Source: CAZOMR01 sp964580655
Lineage (GTDB): Bacteria > RBG-13-61-14 > CAZOMR01
Direction: 5' to 3'
Length of the DNA: 26,760 bases
NCBI GenBank assembly: GCA_964580655.1
Contig: CAZOMR010000011.1
Location: 1 to 26,760, forward strand
Made by a program: the position numbers and the translations under genes. Positions 7,147-14,740 of this stretch are shown here, piece after piece; the first letter of the stretch is position 1; every line of letters starts with the position of its first letter. The notes beneath the pieces are model-generated. The model was not told where the DNA came from and did not search any database. It saw only the letters and a program-made list of their open reading frames with translations.

Positions 7147-9665
7147 TGATGCGTCGTCGCGTTAAAAAAGCGATACTTTTCATTGTTATAATTCTGGCAG
7201 TGGCAAAGCTTGTGGATTTTGCCTTCGGGTATCCCATGGCCTTCAGGGTGGGAGACTGGAGGGAAAGTCTTGGAAGTAAGCCGGCCGGGAATTCTGTATA
7301 CCTGTACTCCCGGCTTGTTGATGAAAAGCCTTCACACAAGAGTGTCCCTGCGGAGAATAAGGCCAGAGAGGCGCTCGAGAAGAATAGCCGTTTCAACGCG
7401 AACTCACCTTATCCTGCGAGTGTTACGCTGGGGGAGGAAAAATTTCGACTGACTAACAGGCGGGTGCTGTTGGCGCCTCCTCCCTCGGAGATCGCTTATA
7501 GCGTGAGAATACCGCCAAGGGCAAAGCTCTCCTTCGGGTATGCGGTATGCAGCGAAATATATAGAAAGCGTTACAGCGGCGCACGGTTCATTGTGGAGTG
7601 GCGCGGCGCAGGAGGGGCGGTGCGGCTCTTTGAAAAAGAGGTTGTGAATGAGCCTGCCGGCTTCTGGGATCAGAACAGGGACCGCAGGAGAATATGGTAT
7701 CGTTACTTGCGGCCCGGCTTCAGGAAATGGGGAGGCGGCTACCAGGATGTTTATCTGGACCTGTCCGAATTCGAGGGCCGGGAAGGTGAGCTGTGGTTCA
7801 TCACGGAGAAAATCTCCTTCGAAAAACCATCGGCTGTTTCCCAGGCCGTATGGTCAAACCCGGAGGTGTGGGCCGAACGGCCTGAAGGCGATGATCCGCC
7901 GCTGAACCTGCTTGTCTTCATGATAGAGGCCACCCCGGTCAATCTCGTAGAGCCCTATGTAAAAGAGCCGGCGGTTACTCCCAATGTACGAAAATTCGCG
8001 GAATCGGCAGTGGTTTTCGACAAATTTTTCACCTCCGGCGCCAAAACCCGGATTTCCACCTTCCCCTTTTTCACCGGTCGCCACTACCGATCAATGGGAC
8101 TTCCCATCGAGATGTATTTTCTGGCTCCCCTTATCAAGGCGCGTTTCTATCAGGGAAATTATCCCACGCTTGCCGAGGCCTTTTCACGCGAGGGATATAG
8201 AACCGCTCATGTCGGGTCCAATCAATTTTACCTGCCGACCCGTGGGATCGGGCTGGATTTCGGGTTCGACGAGGTGGATGTTTTGAGAAGACGGCACTAT
8301 GAATCCGAAGACAACTTGCACGCGGTCATGGAATGGCTCAGGGCAAACGGGAACAAGCCGTTCTTTCTTTACATCCACTACAATGGTCCGCATAATGTGG
8401 TTGAGAATCCGTGCCTCGAATACATGCTTCCCGCACTTAAAATCCGGACCCATGATTCCCGTTGGGCCTACAGAAAAAAATTGGCCCAGGAGATAGCCGC
8501 AGACACGACCTTTGGCCGCGTCCTCGCCGCCCTCGAAACCCTGGGAATCCGGGACAGGACGGTCGTTATAATGACTGCTGATCACGGAAACTGCGTGGAG
8601 CCGGCTCATAGCTTCGCAGTGCAGCAGTCTTTCAGCCGGCTCTGGTATACCGCCTTCCGTCACGGGAGAACATCATTCGTGGAGGACATTCATGTGCCCC
8701 TAATCATTGACTGGCCTGTCGGACCTGATAAGGAGCGACATGTGTCTATTCCCGTCACCAGCATTGATATGTTTTCCACCTTGATTGACTTGATCCTGCC
8801 GGAACCTGACCCGGAGTTCCGCGAAAGGATGAAAGGAATTAAAGGTAAAAGCCTGGCTGGTCTTCTGTCCGATGAAGGGGGTCCCGTTTTTTCAGGCCAT
8901 CCGGTTATATACTCGATCTCCAGTTGGGCGGAAGGGATCGTCTTTGACGGCAGGTATCATTACTTAAGCCGGGATAATGAATTCTCCAAGATTCTGTACC
9001 CGGGACATGACCGGGTCAAGGTCGAGGAGCAAGGCCTTTTTGATCTGGAGACAGACCCGAGAGAGTTAAATAACCTGGCAGACTCAAGGCCTGATCTTCT
9101 CTCCCGGATGCAGGAATTATTAGAGCAAGCCAGGCCGAAGGAAACCATGCTTCGACTTATCTATATGAACTATGAGGCTGGCAAGGTCAGCGGCTCGCTC
9201 GGCATTACAGGGGAATTGCCATCCATGATTATGACCTATCCTGAAGATCGGACTCCGATATATGTTCGCGAAAAAGCAGGCGTAGCCGACGGCAAGACCC
9301 TTGAATTCGAGTTTGAGCTTCAGGGCCCTACCGGGCTGGTCCTTGACCGACCTGTTCGATGGATTAATATCTCGATCAATTCCGAGCAGGTATCGGAACA
9401 GGAATTACGGGTCGGCCCATTCGGGCTTCCCCTGTTCAGGGATTCAAGGTGCGGCCAGCCCGGAGACCAGGTTCTTATAGAAAGCTGTGATGATATTTCC
9501 GAGGCCATCTTCCTCTCCAAGCACAATCCTATGCGATATATGCATGCGCCCGGGGTGTATTTTTACACGATGCAATTCTCTGATTTTGTGGAGGAAACCT
9601 TTTCCGACAAGAGCCTGTCCCCGGCCGTCCGCTCCGCTCTCAAACAATGGGGATACATACAATAG
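7143..9665 (+). CDS. second membrane-anchored alkaline-phosphatase-superfamily protein with Thr nucleophile and extra terminal domains
   Basis: The 840-aa protein has one N-terminal membrane anchor (about residues 8-28). An unrecognised, probably beta-rich region of roughly 220 residues follows. The sulfatase-like domain starts at LLVFMIEATP, and about 150 unrecognised residues follow the usual C-terminal 'DLETDPRELNNLAD' element. Active-site candidates are E262, T302 (in AKTRISTFPFFTG) and D480-H481 (TADHGN). Thr stands exactly ten residues before the TG glycine, where sulfatases have Cys. The Glu/Thr/Asp-His set and spacing (40 and 178 residues) recall EptA and LtaS as I remember them, more than true sulfatases. 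Three ATGs are stacked at 7143, 7146 and 7149; 7143 overlaps the previous stop as ATGA and has GGGAG just upstream. Coupled expression suggests it works with its neighbour, perhaps on the same envelope substrate. Confidence 0.83.
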   Translation: MMMRRRVKKAILFIVIILAVAKLVDFAFGYPMAFRVGDWRESLGSKPAGNSVYLYSRLVDEKPSHKSVPAENKAREALEKNSRFNANSPYPASVTLGEEKFRLTNRRVLLAPPPSEIAYSVRIPPRAKLSFGYAVCSEIYRKRYSGARFIVEWRGAGGAVRLFEKEVVNEPAGFWDQNRDRRRIWYRYLRPGFRKWGGGYQDVYLDLSEFEGREGELWFITEKISFEKPSAVSQAVWSNPEVWAERPEGDDPPLNLLVFMIEATPVNLVEPYVKEPAVTPNVRKFAESAVVFDKFFTSGAKTRISTFPFFTGRHYRSMGLPIEMYFLAPLIKARFYQGNYPTLAEAFSREGYRTAHVGSNQFYLPTRGIGLDFGFDEVDVLRRRHYESEDNLHAVMEWLRANGNKPFFLYIHYNGPHNVVENPCLEYMLPALKIRTHDSRWAYRKKLAQEIAADTTFGRVLAALETLGIRDRTVVIMTADHGNCVEPAHSFAVQQSFSRLWYTAFRHGRTSFVEDIHVPLIIDWPVGPDKERHVSIPVTSIDMFSTLIDLILPEPDPEFRERMKGIKGKSLAGLLSDEGGPVFSGHPVIYSISSWAEGIVFDGRYHYLSRDNEFSKILYPGHDRVKVEEQGLFDLETDPRELNNLADSRPDLLSRMQELLEQARPKETMLRLIYMNYEAGKVSGSLGITGELPSMIMTYPEDRTPIYVREKAGVADGKTLEFEFELQGPTGLVLDRPVRWINISINSEQVSEQELRVGPFGLPLFRDSRCGQPGDQVLIESCDDISEAIFLSKHNPMRYMHAPGVYFYTMQFSDFVEETFSDKSLSPAVRSALKQWGYIQ

Positions 9666-9682
9666 CTAAGACTGCAAACATG

Positions 9683-9697
9683 TCCTGCTTCGCAGGA
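9683..9697. other. short hairpin between convergent genes
   Basis: TCCTGC-TTC-GCAGGA forms a 6-bp stem with a 3-nt loop, 17 nt after the stop of the plus-strand operon and before the convergent methylase end. No U-tract follows on either strand, so a terminator role is possible but weak. Confidence 0.3.
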
Positions 9698-9740
9698 ATC
9701 TCAGGTCTCAGAATGAAGGTTCAAAGCGCAACAAAACATC

Positions 9741-10478
9741 TTAAACTGCACTTTTTGGGTTTGGAAGCGGGACATAAAGCGTTGCAAGGTGTCCGACGAA
9801 GTCCTTTTGCTCTGCCAGGTTTGAAAGTGGAAATGTCCGGAGTCGGGTAGTGTAAGTCGGTAGGCCTTCGGACCAGACCAGTGTGACCGGGTGCTGGGCG
9901 GGAAATCTTTTCAGCAAGAGTTCTGCCAGGGCCCTGAGATTGGTTTCCGGAAAAGTGGGCTTATTGGCCACGGGGAGTCCGACCTGGCCGATGAGAAGCG
10001 GGTTTTCGGACAAAGGCGGCAACTCATCCTTTTCAACCAGGCGCGCGGCATTGAGAATCTCCAGGCCCTCTTCAGGGTCCAGTTCAAGCTCTACATAAAG
10101 ATGCTCAAGAAAACTCATCCCCGGGATCACCCTGACCGAAACGCTTTCCGACTTACAGTCATCCTTGAGCCAGCGAGGAGTTTTCTCAAACACATAGGGA
10201 TTGCCGGGTAGAGCATATACCACCCGTCCATGGCGCTTTGCCTCTTTGATCAAAGCCCGGTTGATCAGCCGGTAAATGCGGTCATAGGTTATGCCGGGCT
10301 GGGCATAGATGTAGTCAAAGCTGATACACTCCACGCCCTGCCCCTTTAACCATTCAAAGACAGGATGCGCGCTGAAACGAAAGTAAACCTCCTTAGCCTC
10401 TACAAGCGCTGACCTGGCCTCCTGGGTGAGATTCTCAACCGGACCCGGACCAAGACCTACCACTACAATCTCAGGCAT
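9741..10478 (-). CDS. tetrapyrrole methylase-fold protein, YabN type, lacking the MazG domain
   Basis: The 245-aa protein begins MPEIVVVGLGPGPVENLT, the glycine-rich SAM-binding loop of the corrin/porphyrin (tetrapyrrole) methylase fold, and has the second motif VVYALPGNPYVFEKT. The closest remembered family is the N-terminal half of YabN/MazG-like proteins, in which a nucleotide pyrophosphohydrolase (MazG) domain of about 250 residues normally follows. Here the reading frame stops right after HLATLYVPLP, in sequence matching a dispersed repeat, and no MazG motif follows. It is therefore probably a truncated protein or a stand-alone variant. ATG 10478 has AAGGAAGGG upstream; an earlier start at 10502 lacks one. 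The gene faces the sulfatase-like operon. The biological role of the YabN methylase half is not established, so no reaction is claimed. Confidence 0.8.
   Translation of the reverse strand: MPEIVVVGLGPGPVENLTQEARSALVEAKEVYFRFSAHPVFEWLKGQGVECISFDYIYAQPGITYDRIYRLINRALIKEAKRHGRVVYALPGNPYVFEKTPRWLKDDCKSESVSVRVIPGMSFLEHLYVELELDPEEGLEILNAARLVEKDELPPLSENPLLIGQVGLPVANKPTFPETNLRALAELLLKRFPAQHPVTLVWSEGLPTYTTRLRTFPLSNLAEQKDFVGHLATLYVPLPNPKSAV
9746..9766. repeat. dispersed repeat, copy 2
   Basis: This segment matches 150-170 at 20 of 21 positions, in the same plus-strand orientation. Here it forms the 3' end of the minus-strand methylase gene and encodes most of its last residues (NPKSAV), which do not look like part of the protein family. 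Confidence 0.6.
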
Positions 10479-10514
10479 GAAACCCTTCCTTCGGATAATC
10501 AATAAAGGGACTTT

Positions 10515-10543
10515 ATCATAGCATCCACAGGCCTTATTAACAA
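10515..10543 (-). promoter_or_regulatory. candidate promoter of the YabN-like gene
   Basis: On the minus strand, TTGTTA (10538-10543) and TATGAT (10515-10520) are separated by 17 nt. They match the -35 and -10 consensus at 4 of 6 and 5 of 6 positions. The start site would lie about 30 nt upstream of the ATG at 10478. Confidence 0.5.
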
Positions 10544-10710
10544 AAGCACTTTATAGTTGACATCACTACTGTCCGGTAAATCTATTTTGTATAGGACATA
10601 AGATATTATAACATAAAGATAATTTAGCTCAAATGATATTTCGATTTCAACCTTGCATCCCCATTTTTCAGGCTATAATGCTCCAAATAATTTGTTTGGA
10701 GGTGGCCGCG

Positions 10711-11187
10711 ATGAATTTGGGGAGGAGGGTTTTCTCTCAAGTAATTCATACTCTGCCTCGCTACGAGTTCCAAAAATGCGTGGAGCGTTATCAGGGCAAC
10801 AAGTGGGTGTGAGAATATTCTTGCTAGAGCCAATTTCTTTGCATGGTCTTTGCCCAACTCAGTCACAGAGAATCTTTTCGCGACATAGAGGTGACTCTCA
10901 ATTCGCATCACAAGAAATTATACCATATGGGACTGTGAAGTCGGGTCGCTCATTCCACTCTGGCCGACTCCAACGAGAATCGCGACTTTCGCATCTACCA
11001 AGATTTCGCCTATTGCCTCATTCCCATCGCCACCAGACTTTATCGAGACGAGAAGCTGTCAGTGGACATCGAAAACGAACTCTACGCCCTGGACTCAACA
11101 ACCATCGACCTGTGCCTCTCATTTTTTCCGTGGGCCAAGTTCAGAAGGACAAAGGCGGCCATCAACCTTCATACCCTCCTGTACCTG
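10711..11187 (+). pseudogene. IS4-family transposase remnant
   Basis: Reading from ATG 10711 gives MNLGRRVFSQVIHTLPRYEF..., the typical N-terminus of an IS4-family DDE transposase. The same frame continues with SQFLCMVFAQLSHRESFRDIE, STLADSNENRDFRIY and LYALDSTTIDLCLSFFPWAKFR. The last holds the family's first catalytic Asp region (ALDSTTIDL). The frame is interrupted by stops at 10810-10812 (TGA), 10825-10827 (TAG, where Trp is expected) and 10936-10938 (TGA, where Arg is expected). Homology ends near LHTLL (about 11181-11187), just before the end of the convergent glucuronidase gene, so the C-terminal half with the remaining catalytic residues is missing. GGAGG upstream served as its ribosome site. 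The left end of the element may lie near 10566-10580 (CTACTGTCCGGTAAA), which is a guess. It is non-functional. Confidence 0.85.
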
Positions 11188-11199
11188 ATCATTATTTTA

Positions 11200-14130
11200 T
11201 TACTTTATAGCCTTGGTTTCTTCTGGACCAAGATATGATTCTTTAAGTCCCCCAAAGTCGAGCAATATCTTGTCAACCACCATGCTGGGATCGAGTCCCC
11301 AGATTTTTAACTTATGTTGGCCCATATCAATATGCATGGATGTGTGGGCTATCATAGTGGCACGAAGGACATCTTTCGACAAGGTGATTCCTGCTATTTC
11401 ATTTCCTTTTTTGAACTCGATTACCACCGGCTCCTCTTCATCAATGGAAACTGCGAGACACAGTCTGCGGCCATCGTGAATCGGATGGGCAGGTATGGCC
11501 TGGATTATGATACTTGCCTGGCCGGGTTCAAAGATATATATGGGGTATTCCATAACAGGAGCCTGGTCTCTGATTGCTTCAGTATCCTTTATTGAAGACG
11601 CTGTAAAAGGTAATATCCCTACCGCGTTGCCAGTGCGTCCGAGGCCACTTATAACCTGCCATTCCGCCCCATTTTTTCCTTTGGTCTCGCTCGAGAAGCT
11701 CTCTGCAAAGATCGAGACCACACCATTGTCCTGGACAAAGGAATCATTCTCTTGAAGCTCAAAAGATTCGGGATTGAAGATGTTAAGCTTGATAGTATAA
11801 AGGTCTCCGGCTCCCTGGATGTCAATGCTCCCCTGAACCTGGTCCCCCTTCGGTGCTCGCTCGTAATCAACATCCACCCAGATCCTCTCTTCATCTGTCA
11901 GCTCGCCTCTGCTTTTATCCAGGATAATCCAGTCATGACTTGGCTTGGCTTCCCACTCAAAAGGCTGTGAACCCTTGTTGAATATATCTATAAAGTGCTT
12001 TCTGCGCGTGAAGCGGTTGAATCTCGGAATTTCACCGCCCAACCTGGTCAAGGGTATTTCTTGCCCTTCTATACTTACGCCAGGCTTTGCTCCATGACTA
12101 AGAGATACTTTGCCGGTCCTGGGCATACCGAATACTTGCAAATCCTTTGGATGATGACTCATTATGCCTTTCCATTTTCCGCCCATCATGGTTTCATTAT
12201 AGTGCCGCGTTTCCCGCTGAATCCCCTTGAATGCATCCTCAGCCCTTGTTGCATAGTAGTCTGCACTGGCCCGGCCCTGCCCGGCATATACCCTGCTTTT
12301 ATAGGCATAGAGGATTTTCTGGTTTAATAAAGATGCACAGCGGACCGGATACAGAATAAGCTGATAGTATGCATCGCGTTTGGAAGCGGGTAATTCCCGA
12401 TATAACTCATCAGCCCTTTGTTCAAGCTTTTGGAAAGCGGCTATCCGTTTTTGTGTCTCGTCGCCATAATGAACAAGAGAAAATTCAGGGTCATTAACCG
12501 GCACCCACTTCTGTCCCGGCATGTTGAATCCCATATGCTCGGGCCTGCGCCGATAGTTCAACAAGTAATACTCCCGCATGATGTCCGCTATCTCCCCCGC
12601 ATGCTTCCCGCCGAACTCCCGTTTTGCAAACCAATGTAGATACCCTGGAGCGGCGTCTCTATCCCACCTATTGATGTCCCAGGCCATTTGTAAAAAGAAC
12701 TCCATGGCAATCTCGGCAGGTTTGATGTCACCGACATTCAGCATCCATACGCTTCGAGCGTTGTAGGTCCAGGCCTTGCACATCTCTTCCCAGATCAGAC
12801 CGGGTGAAGTGGTGCACAACCAGAGGTAGTCATGTGGAGGGCCCAGGTAGGAGACATGGTAGTAAACGCCTGATCCTCCAGATCGCATCTGTTCCTCCGG
12901 GGTAGAAAGCTGTCGGATGTATCCGTGATTATCATCAACCCATAGGATGGTAACATCATCGGGAAGATTAAGACCGTGGCGGTAATAATAAAGAACCTCG
13001 TTATATGGACAAAATATCTGCGGCACATGGGTTACTTCAGGATTGACATATTTACGCAGAAGATCACGCTGGTCCTTGATTATTCTCTCATATAGTTTTA
13101 TAAGCGTTCTTGTAGTGCCAACCGCGTACATCGGGCTGTCATGAATTGCCCGCATTCCTAAAGTATAGACATTCTCATACTGTCCGTTCTCACTGACCCT
13201 GTCTTCCCAGTATTTGAGAACACCCTTTCTGTTCACCTGGTACATCCACAGGCCGGAGCCATCCCGTTTCCACTCATCAACATTGTTTCTCAGCATCTGT
13301 TCGCAATGAGCAGAGCCCATTACAATGGCGTAGTTGTCAGCGACTACTTTGTTATTTTCATAGTAATTGAAGGCTCTTGTACACTTATGCATGGCTGGCC
13401 AGAGATGATTGGCCTTGAGTCGCAGGAGCAACTCGAATACCCTGGCGTAAGTCTTTGGGCCTATGTCTTGAGTCTCTGGCTCAAAGGTCTGGGCGGCCCA
13501 GGGCTGAAGTCCGAAATCCTCGTCATTGATGAATATGCCACGGTATTTCACCGAGGGAGGGCCGTACTTATAGAACCCTTTTTTGATAATAAGCTCGCCT
13601 TTACTCTCCGGTGTCACATCAGCCCACCAGTACCACGGTGATACACCTATCTGCTGAGACAGCTCATAAACACCGAAGGCCGTGCCTCGGCGATCACTGC
13701 CTCCTATCACCAGTGCGCTCGCGACTCCGGGCAGAGGGCGAGCAAGGGTCGTCAGAACAAAGGTCTCCCACTGCCCCTTGATCGGGGCTACATCGAGCAT
13801 TTTGTCTTTGACGAGGCAATCTATCAGAGAACTTGCTCCGATAGTACCGATGATAACAACCTGAGCGCCCAGATCGCGCCCATTATTCTTTATTGAAGGC
13901 TTAAGGCCGCTGACCGTTTCAATATCTTTCGCAAGGTCTGAAGCCGCGATTTGAACCACCTTGTAGTCATTATTATCGACAAAAATATCAGCGGCAACGC
14001 CATTATAAACAAGCTTGAAATCTCCATCCCTGTAATCTTCCGCTACAATGACTGACTGGCCGAGAGCGCTTGCGCTCATAGCCGCCATTAAAAATGCCGC
14101 CATGAAGAGCATACTGAATATTTTTTTCAC
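11200..14130 (-). CDS. secreted alpha-glucuronidase, glycoside hydrolase family 115
   Basis: GH115 enzymes remove 4-O-methyl-glucuronic acid side chains from glucuronoxylan. The 976-aa product has a signal peptide (VKKIFSMLFMAAFLMAAMS..., probable cleavage after about residue 24). An N-terminal alpha/beta domain follows, then the family signature KYRGIFINDEDFGLQPW near residues 195-211 and RLKANHLWPAMH. The last 190 or so residues match the GH115 C-terminal beta-sandwich region. I chose GTG 14130 over ATG 14229: AGGAGA lies 6 nt upstream of the GTG, and it places the signal peptide at the N-terminus. The gene stands alone, with no transporter or other xylan genes beside it. It is visibly poorer in GC than its neighbours and abuts a decayed IS4-type transposase, which suggests horizontal acquisition. 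The protein itself looks complete. Confidence 0.9.
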   Translation of the reverse strand: MKKIFSMLFMAAFLMAAMSASALGQSVIVAEDYRDGDFKLVYNGVAADIFVDNNDYKVVQIAASDLAKDIETVSGLKPSIKNNGRDLGAQVVIIGTIGASSLIDCLVKDKMLDVAPIKGQWETFVLTTLARPLPGVASALVIGGSDRRGTAFGVYELSQQIGVSPWYWWADVTPESKGELIIKKGFYKYGPPSVKYRGIFINDEDFGLQPWAAQTFEPETQDIGPKTYARVFELLLRLKANHLWPAMHKCTRAFNYYENNKVVADNYAIVMGSAHCEQMLRNNVDEWKRDGSGLWMYQVNRKGVLKYWEDRVSENGQYENVYTLGMRAIHDSPMYAVGTTRTLIKLYERIIKDQRDLLRKYVNPEVTHVPQIFCPYNEVLYYYRHGLNLPDDVTILWVDDNHGYIRQLSTPEEQMRSGGSGVYYHVSYLGPPHDYLWLCTTSPGLIWEEMCKAWTYNARSVWMLNVGDIKPAEIAMEFFLQMAWDINRWDRDAAPGYLHWFAKREFGGKHAGEIADIMREYYLLNYRRRPEHMGFNMPGQKWVPVNDPEFSLVHYGDETQKRIAAFQKLEQRADELYRELPASKRDAYYQLILYPVRCASLLNQKILYAYKSRVYAGQGRASADYYATRAEDAFKGIQRETRHYNETMMGGKWKGIMSHHPKDLQVFGMPRTGKVSLSHGAKPGVSIEGQEIPLTRLGGEIPRFNRFTRRKHFIDIFNKGSQPFEWEAKPSHDWIILDKSRGELTDEERIWVDVDYERAPKGDQVQGSIDIQGAGDLYTIKLNIFNPESFELQENDSFVQDNGVVSIFAESFSSETKGKNGAEWQVISGLGRTGNAVGILPFTASSIKDTEAIRDQAPVMEYPIYIFEPGQASIIIQAIPAHPIHDGRRLCLAVSIDEEEPVVIEFKKGNEIAGITLSKDVLRATMIAHTSMHIDMGQHKLKIWGLDPSMVVDKILLDFGGLKESYLGPEETKAIK

Positions 14131-14485
14131 CTTGCTTCTCCTAAAGAAATATGGTTTTCCCCGGTTTAACAGCACTGGAGGCTTGAAAAAGATGGACATC
14201 AAAAAACCATGCAACTCAAGCAGATACATCTTATCAGAGAATAAGTTATCATTTCAACAACCATTGGCCACTTTCTCAAGATTTCCTTTTCAACGCTCCT
14301 TGCTCTTTCAACGCTGAAAAACCTTAAAAATCCATGCCTCAGGGGGCTGGCGCTCTGGCGGGTAATCTTTAGCCGGATGAACCATAATAGATAGAAAGTG
14401 TTCAACGGTCAGCAGGCGATGCTGAAGAGATGAGAGCTTGTGTCGGTGGCTGATCTATGTTAGCTTATTAGAGGGTGAAGAGATC
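14131..14485. other. 355-nt intergenic region between divergent genes
   Basis: It lies between the GH115 start (minus) and the zinc-ribbon gene (plus). It holds the candidate GH115 promoter and two copies of TTTCAACGCT, at about 14288-14297 and 14306-14315. I see no tRNA, small RNA or convincing small gene; the short open frames here have neither a ribosome site nor recognisable content. Confidence 0.5.
14228..14257 (-). promoter_or_regulatory. candidate promoter of the GH115 gene
   Basis: On the minus strand, TTGAAA (14252-14257) is followed after 18 nt by TAAGAT (14228-14233), matching 5 of 6 and 4 of 6 consensus positions. It would give a leader of roughly 90 nt before GTG 14130. No sugar-responsive operator is evident. 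Confidence 0.4.
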
Positions 14486-14701
14486 ATGGCCAGGGTGAAA
14501 TGCGAGTTTTGCGGTGCGGAATATGAAGACCCGGAGAGCATTTTTTGTGACAATTGCGGGCGCAAAATGAAGCGGGCTATGTCCGCCTCGGAGGCAGAAA
14601 ATGTTGATTATGTTCGCTGTAACTTATGTGGCTGGAAAAATAAAAAGGGCGCCCGTTTTTGTGTAAACTGCGGTGAGTTAATCTATCATCGAAGACTTTA
14701 A
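14486..14701 (+). CDS. small double zinc-ribbon protein
   Basis: The 71-aa protein has two zinc-ribbon units. The first is CEFCGAEY followed by FCDNCGRK, and the second is CNLCGWKN followed by FCVNCGEL, so eight cysteines could bind two zinc ions. There are no membrane segments. The start at ATG 14486 follows a purine-rich GAGGGTGAAGAGAT; an in-frame start at 14438 would add residues unlike a ribbon. The gene lies 39 nt upstream of the TgpA-like transglutaminase gene and is probably co-transcribed with it. Such short ribbons often mediate protein or nucleic-acid contacts, but no partner is known, so function remains unassigned. Confidence 0.75.
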   Translation: MARVKCEFCGAEYEDPESIFCDNCGRKMKRAMSASEAENVDYVRCNLCGWKNKKGARFCVNCGELIYHRRL

Positions 14702-14714
14702 CGCGCTGTTGATT

Positions 14715-14733
14715 CTCCTTTTTTTGCAAGGAG
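14715..14733 (+). promoter_or_regulatory. hairpin enclosing the tgpA-like gene's ribosome site
   Basis: CTCCTT (14715-14720) pairs exactly with AAGGAG (14728-14733), the Shine-Dalgarno sequence of the gene starting at 14741, around a 7-nt loop. CTTTTTC follows. The structure could limit ribosome access or act as a weak terminator after the zinc-ribbon gene. Six pairs is short, so a role is uncertain. Confidence 0.4.
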
Positions 14734-14740
14734 CTTTTTC

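Noticed and set aside
5041..9665. Calling the two membrane proteins arylsulfatases
   Set aside because: Neither has the Cys or Ser of the CxPxR motif, so sulfatase activity is not supported.
10624..10911. 95-aa minus-strand frame over the IS remnant
   Set aside because: It is antisense to transposase sequence and resembles no known protein.
10653..11210. 185-aa plus-strand open frame across the IS remnant
   Set aside because: The transposase homology runs in a different frame (from 10711). This frame has no recognisable content.
14199..14405. 68-aa minus-strand frame upstream of GH115
   Set aside because: It has no ribosome site or homology and overlaps the likely GH115 promoter.
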